This document shows positions 1 to 12,953 of a stretch of DNA of 64,000 nucleotides, one piece after another (the stretch's first letter is position 1; the number at the start of each line of letters is the position of its first letter). The DNA lies in NCBI GenBank assembly GCA_026008535.1, contig BRKX01000009.1, positions 36,655,001 through 36,719,000 on the forward strand, given 5' to 3'. Origin of the DNA: Perilla frutescens (lineage: Eukaryota > Streptophyta > Magnoliopsida > Lamiales > Lamiaceae). The notes beneath the pieces were generated by a model. It was not told the DNA's origin, searched no databases, and was given only the letters and a program-made list of their open reading frames with translations. The translations under genes were made by a program, and so were the position numbers.

Positions 1-660
1 GCATTTTTATAATATTTAGCTAATTTTATGGAAGTAGGGTTATTTATATAATTTAGTAATTCTAATTAGGGTTTATTCTTATTTTCTTTCTTCTTCTCCG
101 TTCTTCCATAAGTAAATCTAATATCTCTCTCTCTCTCTCTCATCGATATATTCGCCCTTCCACCCAAATGAAGAAATCCAACAATGGTAATGGGGATGAA
201 TATCTGAATATGCGGAAAAAATTCAGCGATTGAAGCTCAATTGGAATTGTATTTTTCGTATTTTAGATTCTCTTACATAATCACGACCAATTTGGTATTT
301 TTTTTATTCCTATCTGTGTGTACCATCGTTTTTTAGAGTTTCAATTATTGTGGATTTGATGGATTCAACATAAATATTTTATGAGGTTTGAGAGTCTTCT
401 GTAATTTTTTTGAACTTTTGTGTTTCATTATGTGCTTTTTTTGTTCAGATTTGTTGTTGGTGGTTGAATAATTAGTATATATTTTTTATATTTTTAGGTT
501 TTTGATTTTATTGAATATGTGTTCTTAATTTTTAGAAATAATTTTTGTTGGTGATTTATGTTTTCATATTTGACTTTGATTAATTATTGGTTGAATAATC
601 ACTATATATGTTTTTAGTATTTTTTTTCATGTAGTATAATATTAGCATAATTCAATTTCT
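1..660. other. AT-rich left flank, no gene supported
   Basis: This stretch is AT-rich with T-runs and a short (CT)n microsatellite at about 124-141. Sequence after the CT run looks like a 5' leader, and an ATG at 168 opens a frame of only 21 codons ending at 231-233. I see no splice-supported continuation and no recognisable domain. It could be the first exon of a host gene interrupted by the large insertion that starts at 842, but nothing here proves it. Confidence 0.5.
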
Positions 661-841
661 CTATTAGCATCATTAGGTTTTTTAGTTAGCATTATGTTTT
701 GTTGGATACGTTAATATTTGTGCTAACGAATATTGCTTTGTATGCTAAGTAAAATATTTTTAAATGCTGAAGTTCTAATATTTTGATGATAGGTACCGAC
801 TCAAATTTTGATGATATGAAGAGTATAATAGCTATGAAGCC
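661..841 (+). repeat. Host AT-rich repeat, unit 1, left part
   Basis: The text TTAGCAT..GCTAACGAATAT..TATGCTAAGTAA..AATATTTTGATGA matches a second copy starting near 42710 almost motif for motif. The unit is interrupted at its right end by the Sirevirus. Its last five bases, AAGCC (837-841), are repeated directly after the element at 39922-39926, and the second copy reads uninterrupted through the equivalent site at about 42926. That confirms a clean insertion. Confidence 0.75.
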
Positions 842-2765
842 TATTAGGAAAAACTATCAAGAGTTTTTCTTACAGGGGTTTTGATCAGATGTCAAAACAT
901 GTCAAGAGAGCCTTGAAAAACTGAAAAGAAATCAAGCAGAAAACCAAGGTTGATCAAAACAAAAATTGAGCTATCAAAGTCAGAGAATGATCAATCTGAA
1001 AAGAAAAAGAAAAACAAAAAGAAAAAAGAAAAAGAAAAGAGAGAAAAGAAAAAGAAAAAATCCAGCTAAGAGCTGAGAAAAGAAAAAAACTGTAGCTTGA
1101 TTGCTAGATCAGTTAGCAAGTCAAGTAAACTGAAAATGCAGGTACCGACAAGTTCAAAATACCAACTGCCATCAGAGTACACATGCTAAAAGGAGCTTTT
1201 TAGTATACCTGTGAACTGAAGTAAATACCAGTTCAAGGCACTAGTTCAAAAGTGCCCACTGATCATGAAAGATAAAAAATTCCAGCTGAAAAAGAATACT
1301 AGCGGAATAATATACCAGTCCAAGGTTTGAGCTGAAGGATACGCCAACTCAATGAAGCAACAACTGAAGAATGAAGTTCCAGCTGAAGAATGTACCAGTT
1401 CAGAGGATATCAGCTGAAGACGCACCAGTTCAGAATACTAGCTGAAGAGGCGCTAGTTCAATATCCAAACTGAAGATACACCAGTTCAAAGAAGGTCCAG
1501 CTAAAGGGACATCAGTCCAAAGTATCAGCTGAAGTAACGTTGGTCCAAAACTGCCAGCTGAAGCACACCAAACTGGAGCTCAGAAAGCATCAAGCCAGAG
1601 CCCAGAACTACCAGCTGAAGATGATGGAAACTGGAGCTTGCAAAACTGCCAACAAGATGTGCAGAACTGACAGCTGAGGAAACATTCCGAACTGAAGATT
1701 TCAACTGCCAGTTGAAGCCCAGAACTGATGATCAAGACAGATGCCGAAACTGAAATCAAATTTCACATTTGCCAACATGAGGATCTTGAAGTAAATGCAA
1801 CCAAGATCTTGAAGCAAAAGCATGACAGAAGAACAAAGGTAACTCAATGGCTCTTTAAATGGAAAGCCTCTCAATGGCTTTATAATTTATGATCATTCTT
1901 TGATCTACAAACAGTCACAAGAACACTCCTATATAAAGGACGATTGACTCAAATTATGACCAAGACTTTTTGCTTAGAGAGACTTTTTTCCAAGAGACTT
2001 TGTAGCAAAACCTTTGCGAAGACGCTCGTCAAAGCTCTTAAAATCCTCAAGCTCAAATTTATCCAAAAACTCCTAACTGAGAAGAAAGAGCAAACTGCTC
2101 ATCAAGCTAGCTGTTGAAAAATTCCAGCCAGAGCTAGTCTCTCAGTTCTGTTCTACACCGATCAACTACCCAGCTCAAGCCAAACAAGCGCAAAAGAGCA
2201 GATTAATTGATAATAGTTTCAAGACTGCATTCTTGAAGATCGAAAGAGATCTAAAACTTTGAAAAGATGGCCAATAGCACTTTATCTCTCCAGCGAGCAG
2301 TTGGGGATTACAAGTGTGAGACTATTGACCTAACCGGTTAAGGAGGCTACGATCGTTGGATCGCCGTTTCTGGGACAGAACCAGTTGAAAAGGAGACCGT
2401 GACTCGGAAAGTCTCCATTAGCCAGGTTCAATAGTTTGTCTTCACTGTGTAACTGTAATAAAGAAACTTTACACTTGCATAGTGGATTGCCCTATTCAGT
2501 TAGGAAGAGAGGACGTAGAAGTTGAGCTTCAAACCTCTATAAATTGTCTGTGTGCTCAGTTTACTACTTTCAGTTGCATGCTTTAACTGCACACCTCAAG
2601 CACACAAACTGCACTTCGAGCAAGCTGATCATCTCAACCGATCACCAAGTGCACAGATAACTCCGCGAGTCAAATGGCTTAATCTATTCTGCAATTATTA
2701 TTAAGATTTGGATTAGTTTATTCACCCCCCTTTTAAACTGATTCTGACTCACCCCGGGACCAACA
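842..2765 (+). repeat. Sirevirus 5' LTR
   Basis: This 1924-bp direct repeat matches the copy at 37983-39921. By eye the first 150 bases differ at about one position in ten, suggesting an old insertion. A TATA box (CTATATAAAG) lies at about 1929-1938, so U3 covers roughly the first 1.1 kb. U3 between 1060 and 1720 is packed with short repeats of the palindrome CAGCTG followed by AAG, alternating with ACCAGTTCA. It ends ..GACCAACA just before the primer-binding site. Confidence 0.93.
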
Positions 2766-2767
2766 AG

Positions 2768-2779
2768 TGGTATCAGAGC
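2768..2779 (+). other. Primer-binding site, tRNA-iMet type
   Basis: TGGTATCAGAGC starts two bases after the 5' LTR. It is the canonical plant copia PBS, complementary to the 3' end of initiator methionine tRNA, and it fixes the element's orientation as forward. Confidence 0.93.
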
Positions 2780-2853
2780 GGTTGATTCTAAGGATCAGTC
2801 ATTTCTGCAGATCAACTAAATCAGATCTTGTTATTTGTGCTAATCTGCCAGCT

Positions 2854-4480
2854 ATGGGAAACTATAAGCTACCTATTTTTTCAGTTGTGAACTATGATAA
2901 CTAGAGTAGGAGAATGAAGGTGCACCTCTGCTCAATCCATGAAAATATGTGGGAAGTTATCGAAGAAGGTCCAATCACCATTATGATGGACAACGAGGCT
3001 CATATTATTAATGTAAATCAACCAGCCAGGATCTCGAAGCCAACACATCTTTTCACAAGCTAAGAGAAGAAGTTGAAGTATCTAGACTTTGTAGCCCAAG
3101 TTGCATTGTTTCAAATTCTGGATAAGGATCGAATGAAGGACACCAAGAACTGCTAAATTGCCAAGGAGATATGGGACTTGCTCACTGATTTATACAAGGA
3201 GTCCGAAGCAATCAAAGGAAACAAGCTCCAACTAGCGATGGACAAATATGAATCCTTTAAAAATGCACTCAGATGAAACTATCTCAAGCCTTGAAATGAG
3301 ATTTCTAGGCACCATCAGCGAGATGAATAATCTAGAAAGAAACTATTCCAACAGTGAGATGAATTCCAAGATTTTGGACAATCTCACAGATGAATGGGAT
3401 ATGAAGGTGCTAGCTACAAAGGAATTGAGAGACTCAAACAACATCACCCCAAATGGATTTTTTGGTTATCTCAAAGCTCACGAGTACAACCTAAATTGAA
3501 AAAGAAAGGCATGCATGCCATCAGCTTAGGATGTAGCTTTCTACAGAGAAAGAAATCGGTTTAGAGAAGCTCGAGGAAGAAAGATCTTCCAATCAAGAAG
3601 TTCTCCAGCCAGAGAACAACCAGAAGGCTCAACTGATCGAAGAGGAGAAGCAGTTGAGAAGAAAGAGAGCCTGACTGAAGACATCAATGAGCAAATTCAA
3701 TTAGTTACCAAGCTGCTAGAAAAGCTTAAGAAGATTAGAGATCAACCATCAGTTTTGCTTTAAACTGATGAAGAGCCCAGAGACAAAAGAAATCAGCCGC
3801 CTGTTGAACAACCCAAGGCAGCTAACTGAAGCATAGCAGAATGCTTCCATTGCCATAAACAAGGACACTACCGATATGAGTATCCAGAGCTCCCTGAAGA
3901 TAAAAAGGCCAGAGTGAAGAAAAGCTTTTTCAAGAGAAAAACTATGACGACCAATACAGAGAATGTCGTGCTAGATGATTTGGATTATTCCTTAAGAATC
4001 GATTTAGACGGCTACAGCTCTGAAGATGAGGCATTATTCTGCCTCATGGCTGACGAAGAAGAAGAGGTTAGCACATGTGCCTCCTTAATCTCTTTTTATC
4101 ACATTCATGAAACTTTCATTTCTAGCAATGAGTTAAATGAACAACTGAAAATACTAGAAGATCAGTTAGCTGCAATATCATGTATGCATGTTGAACTGAA
4201 GGAAGAAAATGATGACTCAAGAGATGAGGTCAAAAGACTGAGAAGTGATCATGATAGATTTGAATCTCTTGAAATTCAGTCAGTTGAATGTGAAAAATTA
4301 AAGCTGAAAATTGATGAGCTAGAAGCTGAGAACAAGAAACTTAAACAGGAGATCCTTGAGAGAGAAGAGATAATATCTCTTAAGTTCAAAAAGGGATCTC
4401 AGACTCTTAATGAGATTCTAAGCCATCAAAGAGTTAAAACTGGTAGTCCAAGGTGGATACAACATGTACATTGCCGCTGA
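2854..4480 (+). pseudogene. Sirevirus gag (broken)
   Basis: This would encode the capsid/nucleocapsid protein of the copia element. A start codon lies 75 bases after the PBS and the reading begins MGNYKLPIF. The N-terminal capsid part (to about 3500) resembles the plant copia gag family, with AKEIWDLL and a YSNSEM..KILDNL segment. A CCHC-like zinc knuckle follows at about 3840-3885, but its last cysteine reads tyrosine (C-F-H-C..H..Y). The C-terminal part (about 4150-4400) is a strongly charged coiled coil with leucine/lysine heptads, typical of Sirevirus gag. Lesions include an in-frame TAG at the 17th codon (2902), several further stops, and frameshifts before 3248, before 3914 and near 4450. 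It cannot make a full protein. Confidence 0.82.
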
Positions 4481-5469
4481 AAAAAGAAAGACAGTCTCAC
4501 AAACCAGTCAAGAAGAAGCTCTACCTGGTTTTGTCAGACCTACACCAACCCAACCAGTTGAGGTGACCAGAGGCAAGGGAATACTGAACATTCTTCTAGA
4601 CTAGCCAAATCGGTTTAACCAATCTTCTCAACTGAAAGGCTCATTTCAGTCTAAGCCATCAATTTACAGATGAAGTTATCTCATCAAACACCACCAGCTT
4701 AGCCGAGGTAACCAGCCTATCAACAGAGGTCATTAGTCCAGCCAAGACCTCCAGCTCATCAGAGATAGTCAGTTCGACACAAAACACCAGTCCATCCAAG
4801 GCCCAAAGCTCAGTACAGGCCTACCGTGAATAGAACTGACAGGCCAACTGAAGTACGGAGAAATACTCAGTTCGGACCATAGTCTCATCAAGATAGGGCA
4901 TCAGTTCAGGAGAGAACAAAACCGCCGGCCTATCTTCACAGACCATCAGCAAGTCAACCTGGGAAGGGTGTTGACTCAAGAAGAAACGTGCGTACAAGAT
5001 TGTATCGAGCACATCAATGCGTTTAGATCCCCTTGGAGAAATTTACTCCAACCGATCTTGCAACTCAGTATAGCGAGTACTTGGATTCAAAGGATGAACC
5101 AAGGACCAACTCCAGCTATAACTGGTTTGCAAACTGGCCATACCACAAGAGCAACAGAGCTCATGGAGGTAAAAGAGATTGGCCACAAGGAAGAGCTAAA
5201 CAAGCTCGAGATCAGAGAGTTATGATTGAAGTATTTTATCCTACTAACTTTCATCGCAGGTATAAGTCAAATGACTCAGCTCAAAGGAAGAGAGCTGAAA
5301 AGAGAGTAAAATTGATTAGATGCTCAATGTCTGAAAGCTCGCTACCTACTGATAAGCTAAAAATTTGGCAAATCTAGATCCCTAAACACTTGGTTAGTAA
5401 ACAAGGACCTGATATCATACAGGTACTAAAAAAATAATCATCTCTCTTATTAGAAAAGGGCATCTTATC
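4481..5469 (+). other. Sirevirus gag-pol linker region (degenerate)
   Basis: Translation in the frame one base on from the gag coiled coil continues with YNMYIAAEKRKT and a proline/glutamine/serine-rich stretch. This is probably the C-terminal tail of gag and the linker to protease, cut by stops and shifts. Short apparent frames on either strand here have no recognisable domain and are not counted as genes. Confidence 0.5.
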
Positions 5470-8400
5470 GAAGAAGAGGACCAACGAGATTTGGTATCTT
5501 GATAGCGGGTGCTCAAAACACATGACGCGAGATAGAGAGGATCTTGAAGGTTACAAGGAAATAAAAGGCCCATTAGTCACATTCAGAGACAACTCCAGAA
5601 GCCGAACCATTGGAGAAGGGTTCATGGTCAAGGGAAAAGTTACAGTCAATGGAGTCTCCCACGTAGAAGGAGTGAAGCACAAACTGCTCAGCATCAGTCA
5701 GCTATGTGACAATGGATATACAGTTGATTTCAGTCGAAGCTCATGAGACATCAGAGAGAAGTCAACTGGAGCAATCCTCCTAACTGACGTAAGGAGAGGC
5801 AACATATATATTGTTAACTGGTCAACAGGCTATGGAGAAGCTTGCTTTCTTTCAAAAGGCTCAACTAAAGTAAGCTGGCTATGGCATCGACAACTAAATC
5901 ATCTCAATCTCAAAACCATCAACCACCTGGCCAAGAAGGAACTAGTTGATGGGATTTCCAAGGAGATTTTCAAGAAAACTGGTGTTTGTAGACCATGCCA
6001 GAAAGGGAAGCAAGTGAGGTTGTCATTCAAAAATAGAAGTCATCCTCCAAGGACAACTGCTCCCCTCCAACTACTACACATGGATCTATTTGGACCGGTC
6101 AGACCACCAACTCCCAAAGGACAAAGATTCATTCTCATAGTAGTCGATGACTTCTCAAGATACACATGGATAGAGTTTCTCAGAAGCAAGGATGAAACCT
6201 ACTCCAAGCTATCAGCGATGATCAGAAGACTGCAAACTGGAAAAAAAGATCAGTGCAACGAATCTGTTCAGATAATAGAACTAAATTTATAAACCATCTG
6301 ATCATCAGTTTTCTCAGTAAACTAGGAATAACTCACGACCACTCAGCTGCTAGAACTCCACAGCAAAACGGTATAGCTGAACAGCGAAACCGCATACTCA
6401 AGGATGCAGCTCGAGCAATGATAGCTAATGCCAACATAGCTGAAGGTTACTGGGCCGAAGCAGTCAACACAGCATGCCACACTCAACATTAAAGCGCCAT
6501 TATCAGTTCACATGACAAGACACCTTATGAATTATATAAGGGTTGTAAGCCATCTATCTCATACTTCAAAGTATTTGGCCGTAAATGTTATATTCACAAC
6601 AATGGCAAGAGTCAACTCAAAGCATTCAGTGCCAAAGCTGATGAGGGAATCTTTCTTGGCTATAATTCTTCTCCTGCACAAGCTTATAGAGTGTTCATCA
6701 AACGAACACTTGTTGTGGAAATAACATGTCATGTTGTTTTTGATGAGTTTGCCAATGAGTACAGAAACAAAGAAACAATCAATACATCAGTTCAAGTACT
6801 ACCTAGTAAAACTGATAACTCGCAGGACTATGTGGATCACACAGTTCCGGAAGAGTTCGAAGTTGGACTAGAAGATGGAGGTAATGTATCCAGCACTAGG
6901 CCAGCTGAAGGCACAACTGAGAGCAACCAAGTCAATGAAGAGACAAATCGTGCTGAGATCTTCAACCCCACAACTGAAGCAGGGGAAAGAACTGATGAAG
7001 ATGAAGGGCAAACTGAAGAAAAAACATCAACTGATGTCAATGCTGAAGATCCAACTGAAAATCCAGCTAAGGACAACTTATGGAAATGGCTCAGAAGCCA
7101 CCCAACTGATAAGATTGTTGGAGATCCAAGAAGTCAAGTTCAAACCAAAAGTTCAACAGAGCATGCTCTCTTCACACGCTTCTTATCTCAAACTGAACCA
7201 GCGAGTATCAAGGAAGCACTTGAAGACTCAGATTGGATCATAGCCATACAAGAAGATCTGAACCAATTCACAAGAAACAACGTATGGTTTCTTATTAACA
7301 GACAAAAAACCCAGAAGGTCATTGGAACAAAGTGGATTTTTCACAACAAACTGGATGAGCAAGTTGTCATCACAAGGAACAAAGTAAGACTGGTAGCCAA
7401 GGGATACTCTCAAAGTGAAAGGATCGACTTTGATGAGACATTTGCACCAGTTGTAAGATTAGAAGCTATCAGATTGTTCCTCGCCTATGCAGCTCATAAC
7501 AATTTCACAGTCTATCAAATGAACGTGAAAAGTGCGTTTCTATAAGGGATGCTCAAGGATGACGTGTACGTCGAGCAATCACCTGGATTCAAAATTGGAG
7601 ATCAAGTCTTTAAACTGAAGAAAACACTCTATGGGATAAAGCAAGCACCCCGAGCCTGGTATGAAACCCTCACAACATTCTTGCTCAAGAATAGGTTTCA
7701 AAAAGGAGTCATTGATCGCACTCTATTCAGAATAGAATGATCATATGAGATCTTAATGGTTCAAATTTATGTAGATGACATAATATTTGGATCAAGGAGC
7801 AATGATCTATGCACTCGGTTCACAAAACTGATGCAGAGCAAATTCAAGATGAGCATGATGGGAGAAATGATGTTCGTCCTAGGACTCCAAGTAAAGCGGC
7901 TCAAGGATGGGATATTTATCAGCCAAACCAAGTATACAAAGGAGCTAGTTAAGAAGTTTGGAACTGATAAGTGAAAAACTATCAAGATTCCCATGAACAC
8001 ATCAGTTCAACTGACTCTCGACGAAGAAGGAGAACCAGTTAGCCAAACACACTACAGAGGCATCATCGGTTCACTTCTCGATCTAACTGTCAGTCTACCA
8101 GACATTTCATATTCAGTCGGCTTATGTGCACGATTCCAAGCCAATCCGAAGAACAGTCATCTTGAAGCAGCAAAAATTATCATCATGTGCCTCAGAGAAA
8201 CCATAAATCTTGGATTATGGTATCCCATAGATGACAGCTTGAGCCTAACTAGATATTCAGACTCAGACTACGGTGGATGCAAGATTGATTGGAAGAGTAC
8301 CAGTAGAACATGTCAGTTTCTTGGTCACAAACTGATATCCTGGTTCAGCAAGAAGCAGCACTAAGTTGCCACGTCAAAAACTGAAGTGGAGTATGTAGCT

Positions 8401-10948
8401 GCTGGAAGCTGTTGTGCACAGATACTCTGGATGAAGCAGCAGTTGAAGCATTATAAGGTCGAAACTGACGAAGTACCTATCTTCTGCGACAACAATAGTG
8501 CTATTGTGATTTCTCAGAATCCAGTTCTGCATTTGAGAACAAAGCACATTGACATCAGGCACCACTTCATCAGAGATCTGATTGTTGTTTATTTATCCTA
8601 TTTTGTCATAGGAATTTTGTGTCTTTGGTATGTGTTTTCCTTAGTTTTCGTGATATTTTTATGTTATTTCCTTCACTTTTGCTCTTTTAGTGAGTTGTGT
8701 TAGGTTTGTGCTAAACTTGAGCTTTTGTGTCCAAAAGTAGGATTTTATGGCATAAAAGTGGCCAGGGGGCAAAGCTTCCAATTGAGGCTCCCAACTAAGC
8801 TCCAGCTTGTTGTTTAATCTTGAAAATATCCCTCTTCGCTGAGCTAGTCGGGGGTCTCGCTGATGGCCGAGCTCAAATCGCACCCCAAAGTAATCAATTT
8901 TGGGGTCAAACTGAAGATTCTAAGCTGCAGCTGAGAGCTTGGAGCTGAGCTGGTGCCACAACTTATAGGATCAGTTAAAATCCCCTGATTGATGAGCAAA
9001 TATGATGTAGCCAAGAGCTTGGAGCTGTAGCTGAAGAATCGAGAGCTAAGCTAAAGGCCAAACTGAAGAGATGAGTTGAAGTTTCCCAGCTGGAAAGGCA
9101 ACTGGAGCGCCAAAACTAATGACAAAACTGAAAGCGCCAAACTGACGAGAAAAGTCGGGAGCTGAAACACCCCGCACACCTCTCCCCCTGACCGCGCGCG
9201 AGCCTTCTTGGCCAGTAGCCCCCGCACGTGCGTGGTACCCCATTGGCGTGTGGCGCACGCGGTATTCCAGCCCCACCGACGCACGGCACACTGCCGCCGC
9301 TTGGGGTACCGTCAGTTCGAGTCCTCCCTGATTAGTTTCAGCCTTTCTTCGATCAGTTTCAGTTTCAGTTTTGGGGAGTTCCATTCTTTAGTGCTCTCTA
9401 CCACTTGGCGAGCTGGAGAATTCAATGCACACGGTTCTAGCTAGGAGTAGGGGGAGTTGGGGGAACTATCGAGCAATAACTCCACCTTTTTGCTTTCTCT
9501 ATCATCAACAAATAAATCATCCACCATCTCTATCCATTTAGGAGTTCACAACTCAACACACCCCTGGGGGGATTGTGGACGCATTCTCCCCCTAGAATTC
9601 CACCACTCACTCCATACTTGGAGGGAGAAACTGACAACTTCCCTCTCCACTTTCATTCACCACCACCACAGTTCCAAAGAGAGAGAACGGAGGAGGAGAA
9701 GACGCAAGAGAGCTCAAGCTCAAGGAAGAGGCACGAGAAGAGGAATCCGACTTCAAGCTGTCCGCGGAAGCTAGGCTTGCTCGAGAATCTCCACTTTTGG
9801 GTATTTCTTCCTTAGCTTAGTTCATTTATGGGGATTTATCCCAAAACACTTTCGAGATAACAATATTGTAGGAGTTGTATTTTATTTATCTTTGATTTAT
9901 AAAATGAAGAACTTTTATGATGTTTATGTTGTCTTGAGCATGATGATGGGCTAGTTCCTTCATTAGGGGGTAGATAATTGATTTGGTTTCGATCCATGCT
10001 TGTGATGGTTGGTTTCTTGTTGTTGGAATTGTGCTTGTTTATGTTGAGTACTTGGCCACTTCTTAGCATTGCTAGGCTTTAGATGAGACCGAGAGGAGAA
10101 TCTATAGCCCGACTTAGGTTCCTTCAACATTAGGTGAATCGGGTTTTGTAAGCTTAATTGTTAGTCTTTAGGTGGACTGGGTACATAAGCCTAATGGTTC
10201 ATATGATATAGCCGATGGGGGTTTAATAGATCGACGGTGACAGTAAATGAAGTTAAGCCACTTGAAGGGGTCTATTGTACGCGCAGGATTAACATAATCA
10301 AGTTGAATCAAGCTAGGAGAGAAACCAGTGAGAGAATCTACACCCTAATGCTCCCATAATCTTTTCATCATCTTTGTTATTGTTGGTGTTGCTAGTTAAT
10401 CTTGTTATTTAAATTCCTTAGTTAGCCAAACCAACCAGTTCCTTATTTAGAATGTTTAGGTTGTGTTTAATTTCATGTGCGTGTTAACAATTATAGCGTC
10501 GAAAGGTAATCACCCGCATTAAGCTTTTCTCGAGAGACACACGACCCGAGTTAGCTCTCTGCCCTATAATCGACCCAGTTCTCTTGCGGGTCCGGATCGA
10601 AATAGTTGCATAGGATAAACCGGAACCAAACAAGATCATATTGAGAAGAAAGACATATGCATCCAATATATCAATACAAAGAGGCAGATAGCTGACATCT
10701 TCACAAAGCCATTGCCAGAGGCAAGATTCGTGGAGGTATGTATCCAACTAGGGTTATTGGAACTAGCTTCAGAAGATGAAGATGATCAACTGATCGAGAG
10801 AATGCAAAAGGCAACCTCAACTAATGAGAAGAAGAGAGGAGAAGCTGCAACTGAACCAAAAGGCGCATCAATTCAGTCAGCAAAAAGGTCCAAAACTAGT
10901 CAAGTCATCAGTTCAAGTGAAAAGCAAGCTAAAAAACTTACAAACTGA
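5470..10948 (+). pseudogene. Sirevirus pol: protease, integrase, RT, RNase H (broken, interrupted)
   Basis: Domains are in Ty1/copia order. The aspartic protease motif DSGCSKH lies at about 5500. The integrase HHCC finger (H-R-Q-L-N-H .. C-R-P-C) is at 5880-6010, followed by a catalytic core with HMDLFGP, DNRTKF and PQQNGIAEQ. Reverse transcriptase has YVDDIIFGS at about 7771. RNase H runs from KTEVEYVAAG to KHIDIRHHF and, after an inserted solo LTR, to ADIFTKPL. Frame changes once near 6250. From there a single frame runs to 10948 with stops at 6490, 7543, 7738, 7972 and 8362. The solo LTR at 8579-10632 splits RNase H between R-D and H-I, and the frame rejoins exactly when the LTR and one duplication copy are removed. 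The gene is dead but well preserved. Confidence 0.9.
8579..10632 (+). mobile_element. Solo LTR inserted in the Sirevirus RNase H
   Basis: A 2054-bp segment with ends TGATTGTT..ACCAAACA is flanked by the exact 5-bp duplication AGATC (8574-8578 and 10633-10637). There is no internal direct repeat, PBS, polypurine tract or coding domain, so it is read as a solo LTR left by LTR-LTR recombination. Its length and TG..CA ends suit a Ty3/gypsy element, but I cannot name the family. Strand is arbitrary. The several 60-110-codon frames inside it have no recognisable content. Confidence 0.85.
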
Positions 10949-11254
10949 TGAGAAGCGTGGTAGCTGAAAAGTCAAAGGAACTGGAACTTGTCAAAAGTTC
11001 AAGTAGTTCAAACTGGAGAAACAGCTCATGATCAGCTGAAACAAGTAGCTGAACCGAAGAAAGAGCTGGAAGCCATCTCAACTGAGGAAAGAGCTTAACT
11101 GAAAAGTTATCCCAGTTGAAACTAATCAAGCGAACTGGAGATTTCCAGATATAGCCGAGTCATCTAATGATGTCAGCAGCTTAAAGCCACGCGGAAGCTT
11201 AGGAGAGAGATATTTGAACAGATAAGTTCAAATTTACTTTGCTTAGTGGAACGG
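10949..11254 (+). other. Sirevirus spacer behind pol
   Basis: This is the remainder of the region behind the pol stop. It is rich in AACTGAAG/CAGCTGAA words like those of the Sirevirus LTR, and no frame was recognised. It ends in AACGG (11250-11254), the target duplication of the Athila element. Confidence 0.6.
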
Positions 11255-12953
11255 TGATGCACGGTCGTTTCGCGCTCAAAAATAATTTATAACTCCTGTT
11301 CCCATAGTGAGCATAGCCAGCTAATGAGTACGGGTTGATCCCACAGAGAGTTGTTGTGATTCTACCTTCAAGTAACCAATCATAAAAAGGGGGGGTTTGG
11401 TTTGTTGTCACTACTGGAAATTAATATGCAAAAGAAAGTAAAGAAAATATCAAATAACAAAGGTTCTGGCATTTGAACTTGAATTTGGTTTAAATATTTA
11501 TCAACTCGATCATAGGCACACCGATTTTCATACATGATAAATCATCTAGTTATGGAAACTGGATTCCTCTTTGCGTCTCCTCATTCATCCTTTCATTATA
11601 GATTTAAAAGCAATTTCTCGTCAATTAAATCCCTAATCAGTCACCCATCCCCCGGTTCCCCAAAGAGATGTAAGTGAAAAAATAGCAGTGTGCCCTAGAC
11701 AAACCCAGATTTATTGTGTTTACCGATTCCTCGTGTGCCCATAATAACCTATTGATTCCCTTATTACTATATGAATAAACACATAGTCACGATTTGACAA
11801 TTTAATTAATAGTGGTGTGCCTTCTTTTCCTAGACGAACCCAGATTTATTGTGTTTACCGATTCCTCGTGTGCCCATAATAACCTATTGATTCCCTTATT
11901 ACTATATGAATAAACACATAGTCACGATTTGACAATTTAATTAATAGTGGTGTGCCTTCTTTTCCTAACGAGTGATCAGCCACATTGGGTATTTCAGATA
12001 CACTTACGTGGAACAAAGCACAAGAATCAACAGAAACCTATAATGTATTACTATGCCCATTTTGGTCTCACGAGTCTAGATTTATAGTCAAACCATTTTC
12101 ATTGTTCAAACACCAGAATTAAAAGTCTAGCCAAGCATGCTAGACATAATTAAAATTGCAAAAATGAAAGACCTAATTGTAAAGGAAACTTACTGAATTT
12201 AATTCACAAAAATACAAAACATAAACGTTGAGTTTGAAAACATAATCCTAAGTCCCAAAGGCTTAACGCCGCTGGATTATTTCTTGCTACAAAGCAGCGT
12301 ACGTAAATGAAAATACAGGAAAGTAAAATTGTAGCAATATTTTTTTCACTTCCCTAAGCTTTCATTTCCAGAAATTAAAATAGCTTAAATAGTTACATTT
12401 CCGAATTAGAGATCCCCCAACAGGCTGGGGTCTTCACTGGATTTCAGGAACTGGCATGCCCTCTCTGATCTGACTGGATAAGCACAAGTTAACCAAATCC
12501 CTATTTTTTAGGGATTGTGCTTATGTCTTTGTTGCAGCACCTCTAAAAGTCTAGTCCACCTCCAACTCTTCTTCGGATAATGTAGCTATCTTTCTCATCT
12601 CTTTATTCCAACTGACCTGGGTCTCTCGCAATCGCCCTAGCCCAGCCTATTATTGTCAAGTCTGCACGAGCAAAGTGGGCATAGTATCTTGCAGTCAGCC
12701 TTATCCATCTTTGATATGCCCATTTCGCCACCCGAATATAGGATAAGTGCTGAAAGAAGTCCCCTGTGCCTCTGACTGAAGATTTAGCTTGGATTTTGCT
12801 TGAATAACTGGGCATAAAATGCCCCTTTCGCCAGACTTGACCTCCGCAATGCCCCAAGACCTTATCCTGGTTCTTTTGAACTCAAAACACACTAAAAAGG
12901 ACATTTATAATGAACAAAATGCCCATAAAAACATGAAATAAATGGACTTATCA
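11255..12953 (-). repeat. Athila 3' LTR
   Basis: On the minus strand it begins TGATAAGTCC and ends ..GTGCATCA. At 1699 bp it is 131 bp longer than the partner LTR, a difference explained by the tandem duplication at 11696-11965. A third, truncated copy of the same LTR lies at 32929-33940 in the opposite orientation. Confidence 0.92.
11696..11965. repeat. 135-bp tandem duplication within the Athila 3' LTR
   Basis: Two head-to-tail copies (11696-11830, 11831-11965) begin TAGACRAACCCAGATTT and end CTTCTTTTCC. They are nearly identical (one A/G difference noticed). The right LTR and the truncated LTR at 32929-33940 each carry one copy, so the duplication arose only in this LTR. Confidence 0.9.

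Noticed and set aside
168..233. Short frame after a CT-rich leader at the left edge
   Set aside because: Only 21 codons, no domain, no convincing splice donor or continuation. Mentioned only as a possible interrupted first exon.
8579..10632. Complete non-autonomous retroelement rather than solo LTR
   Set aside because: No second direct repeat, PBS or polypurine tract was seen inside, and the ends and duplication fit one LTR.
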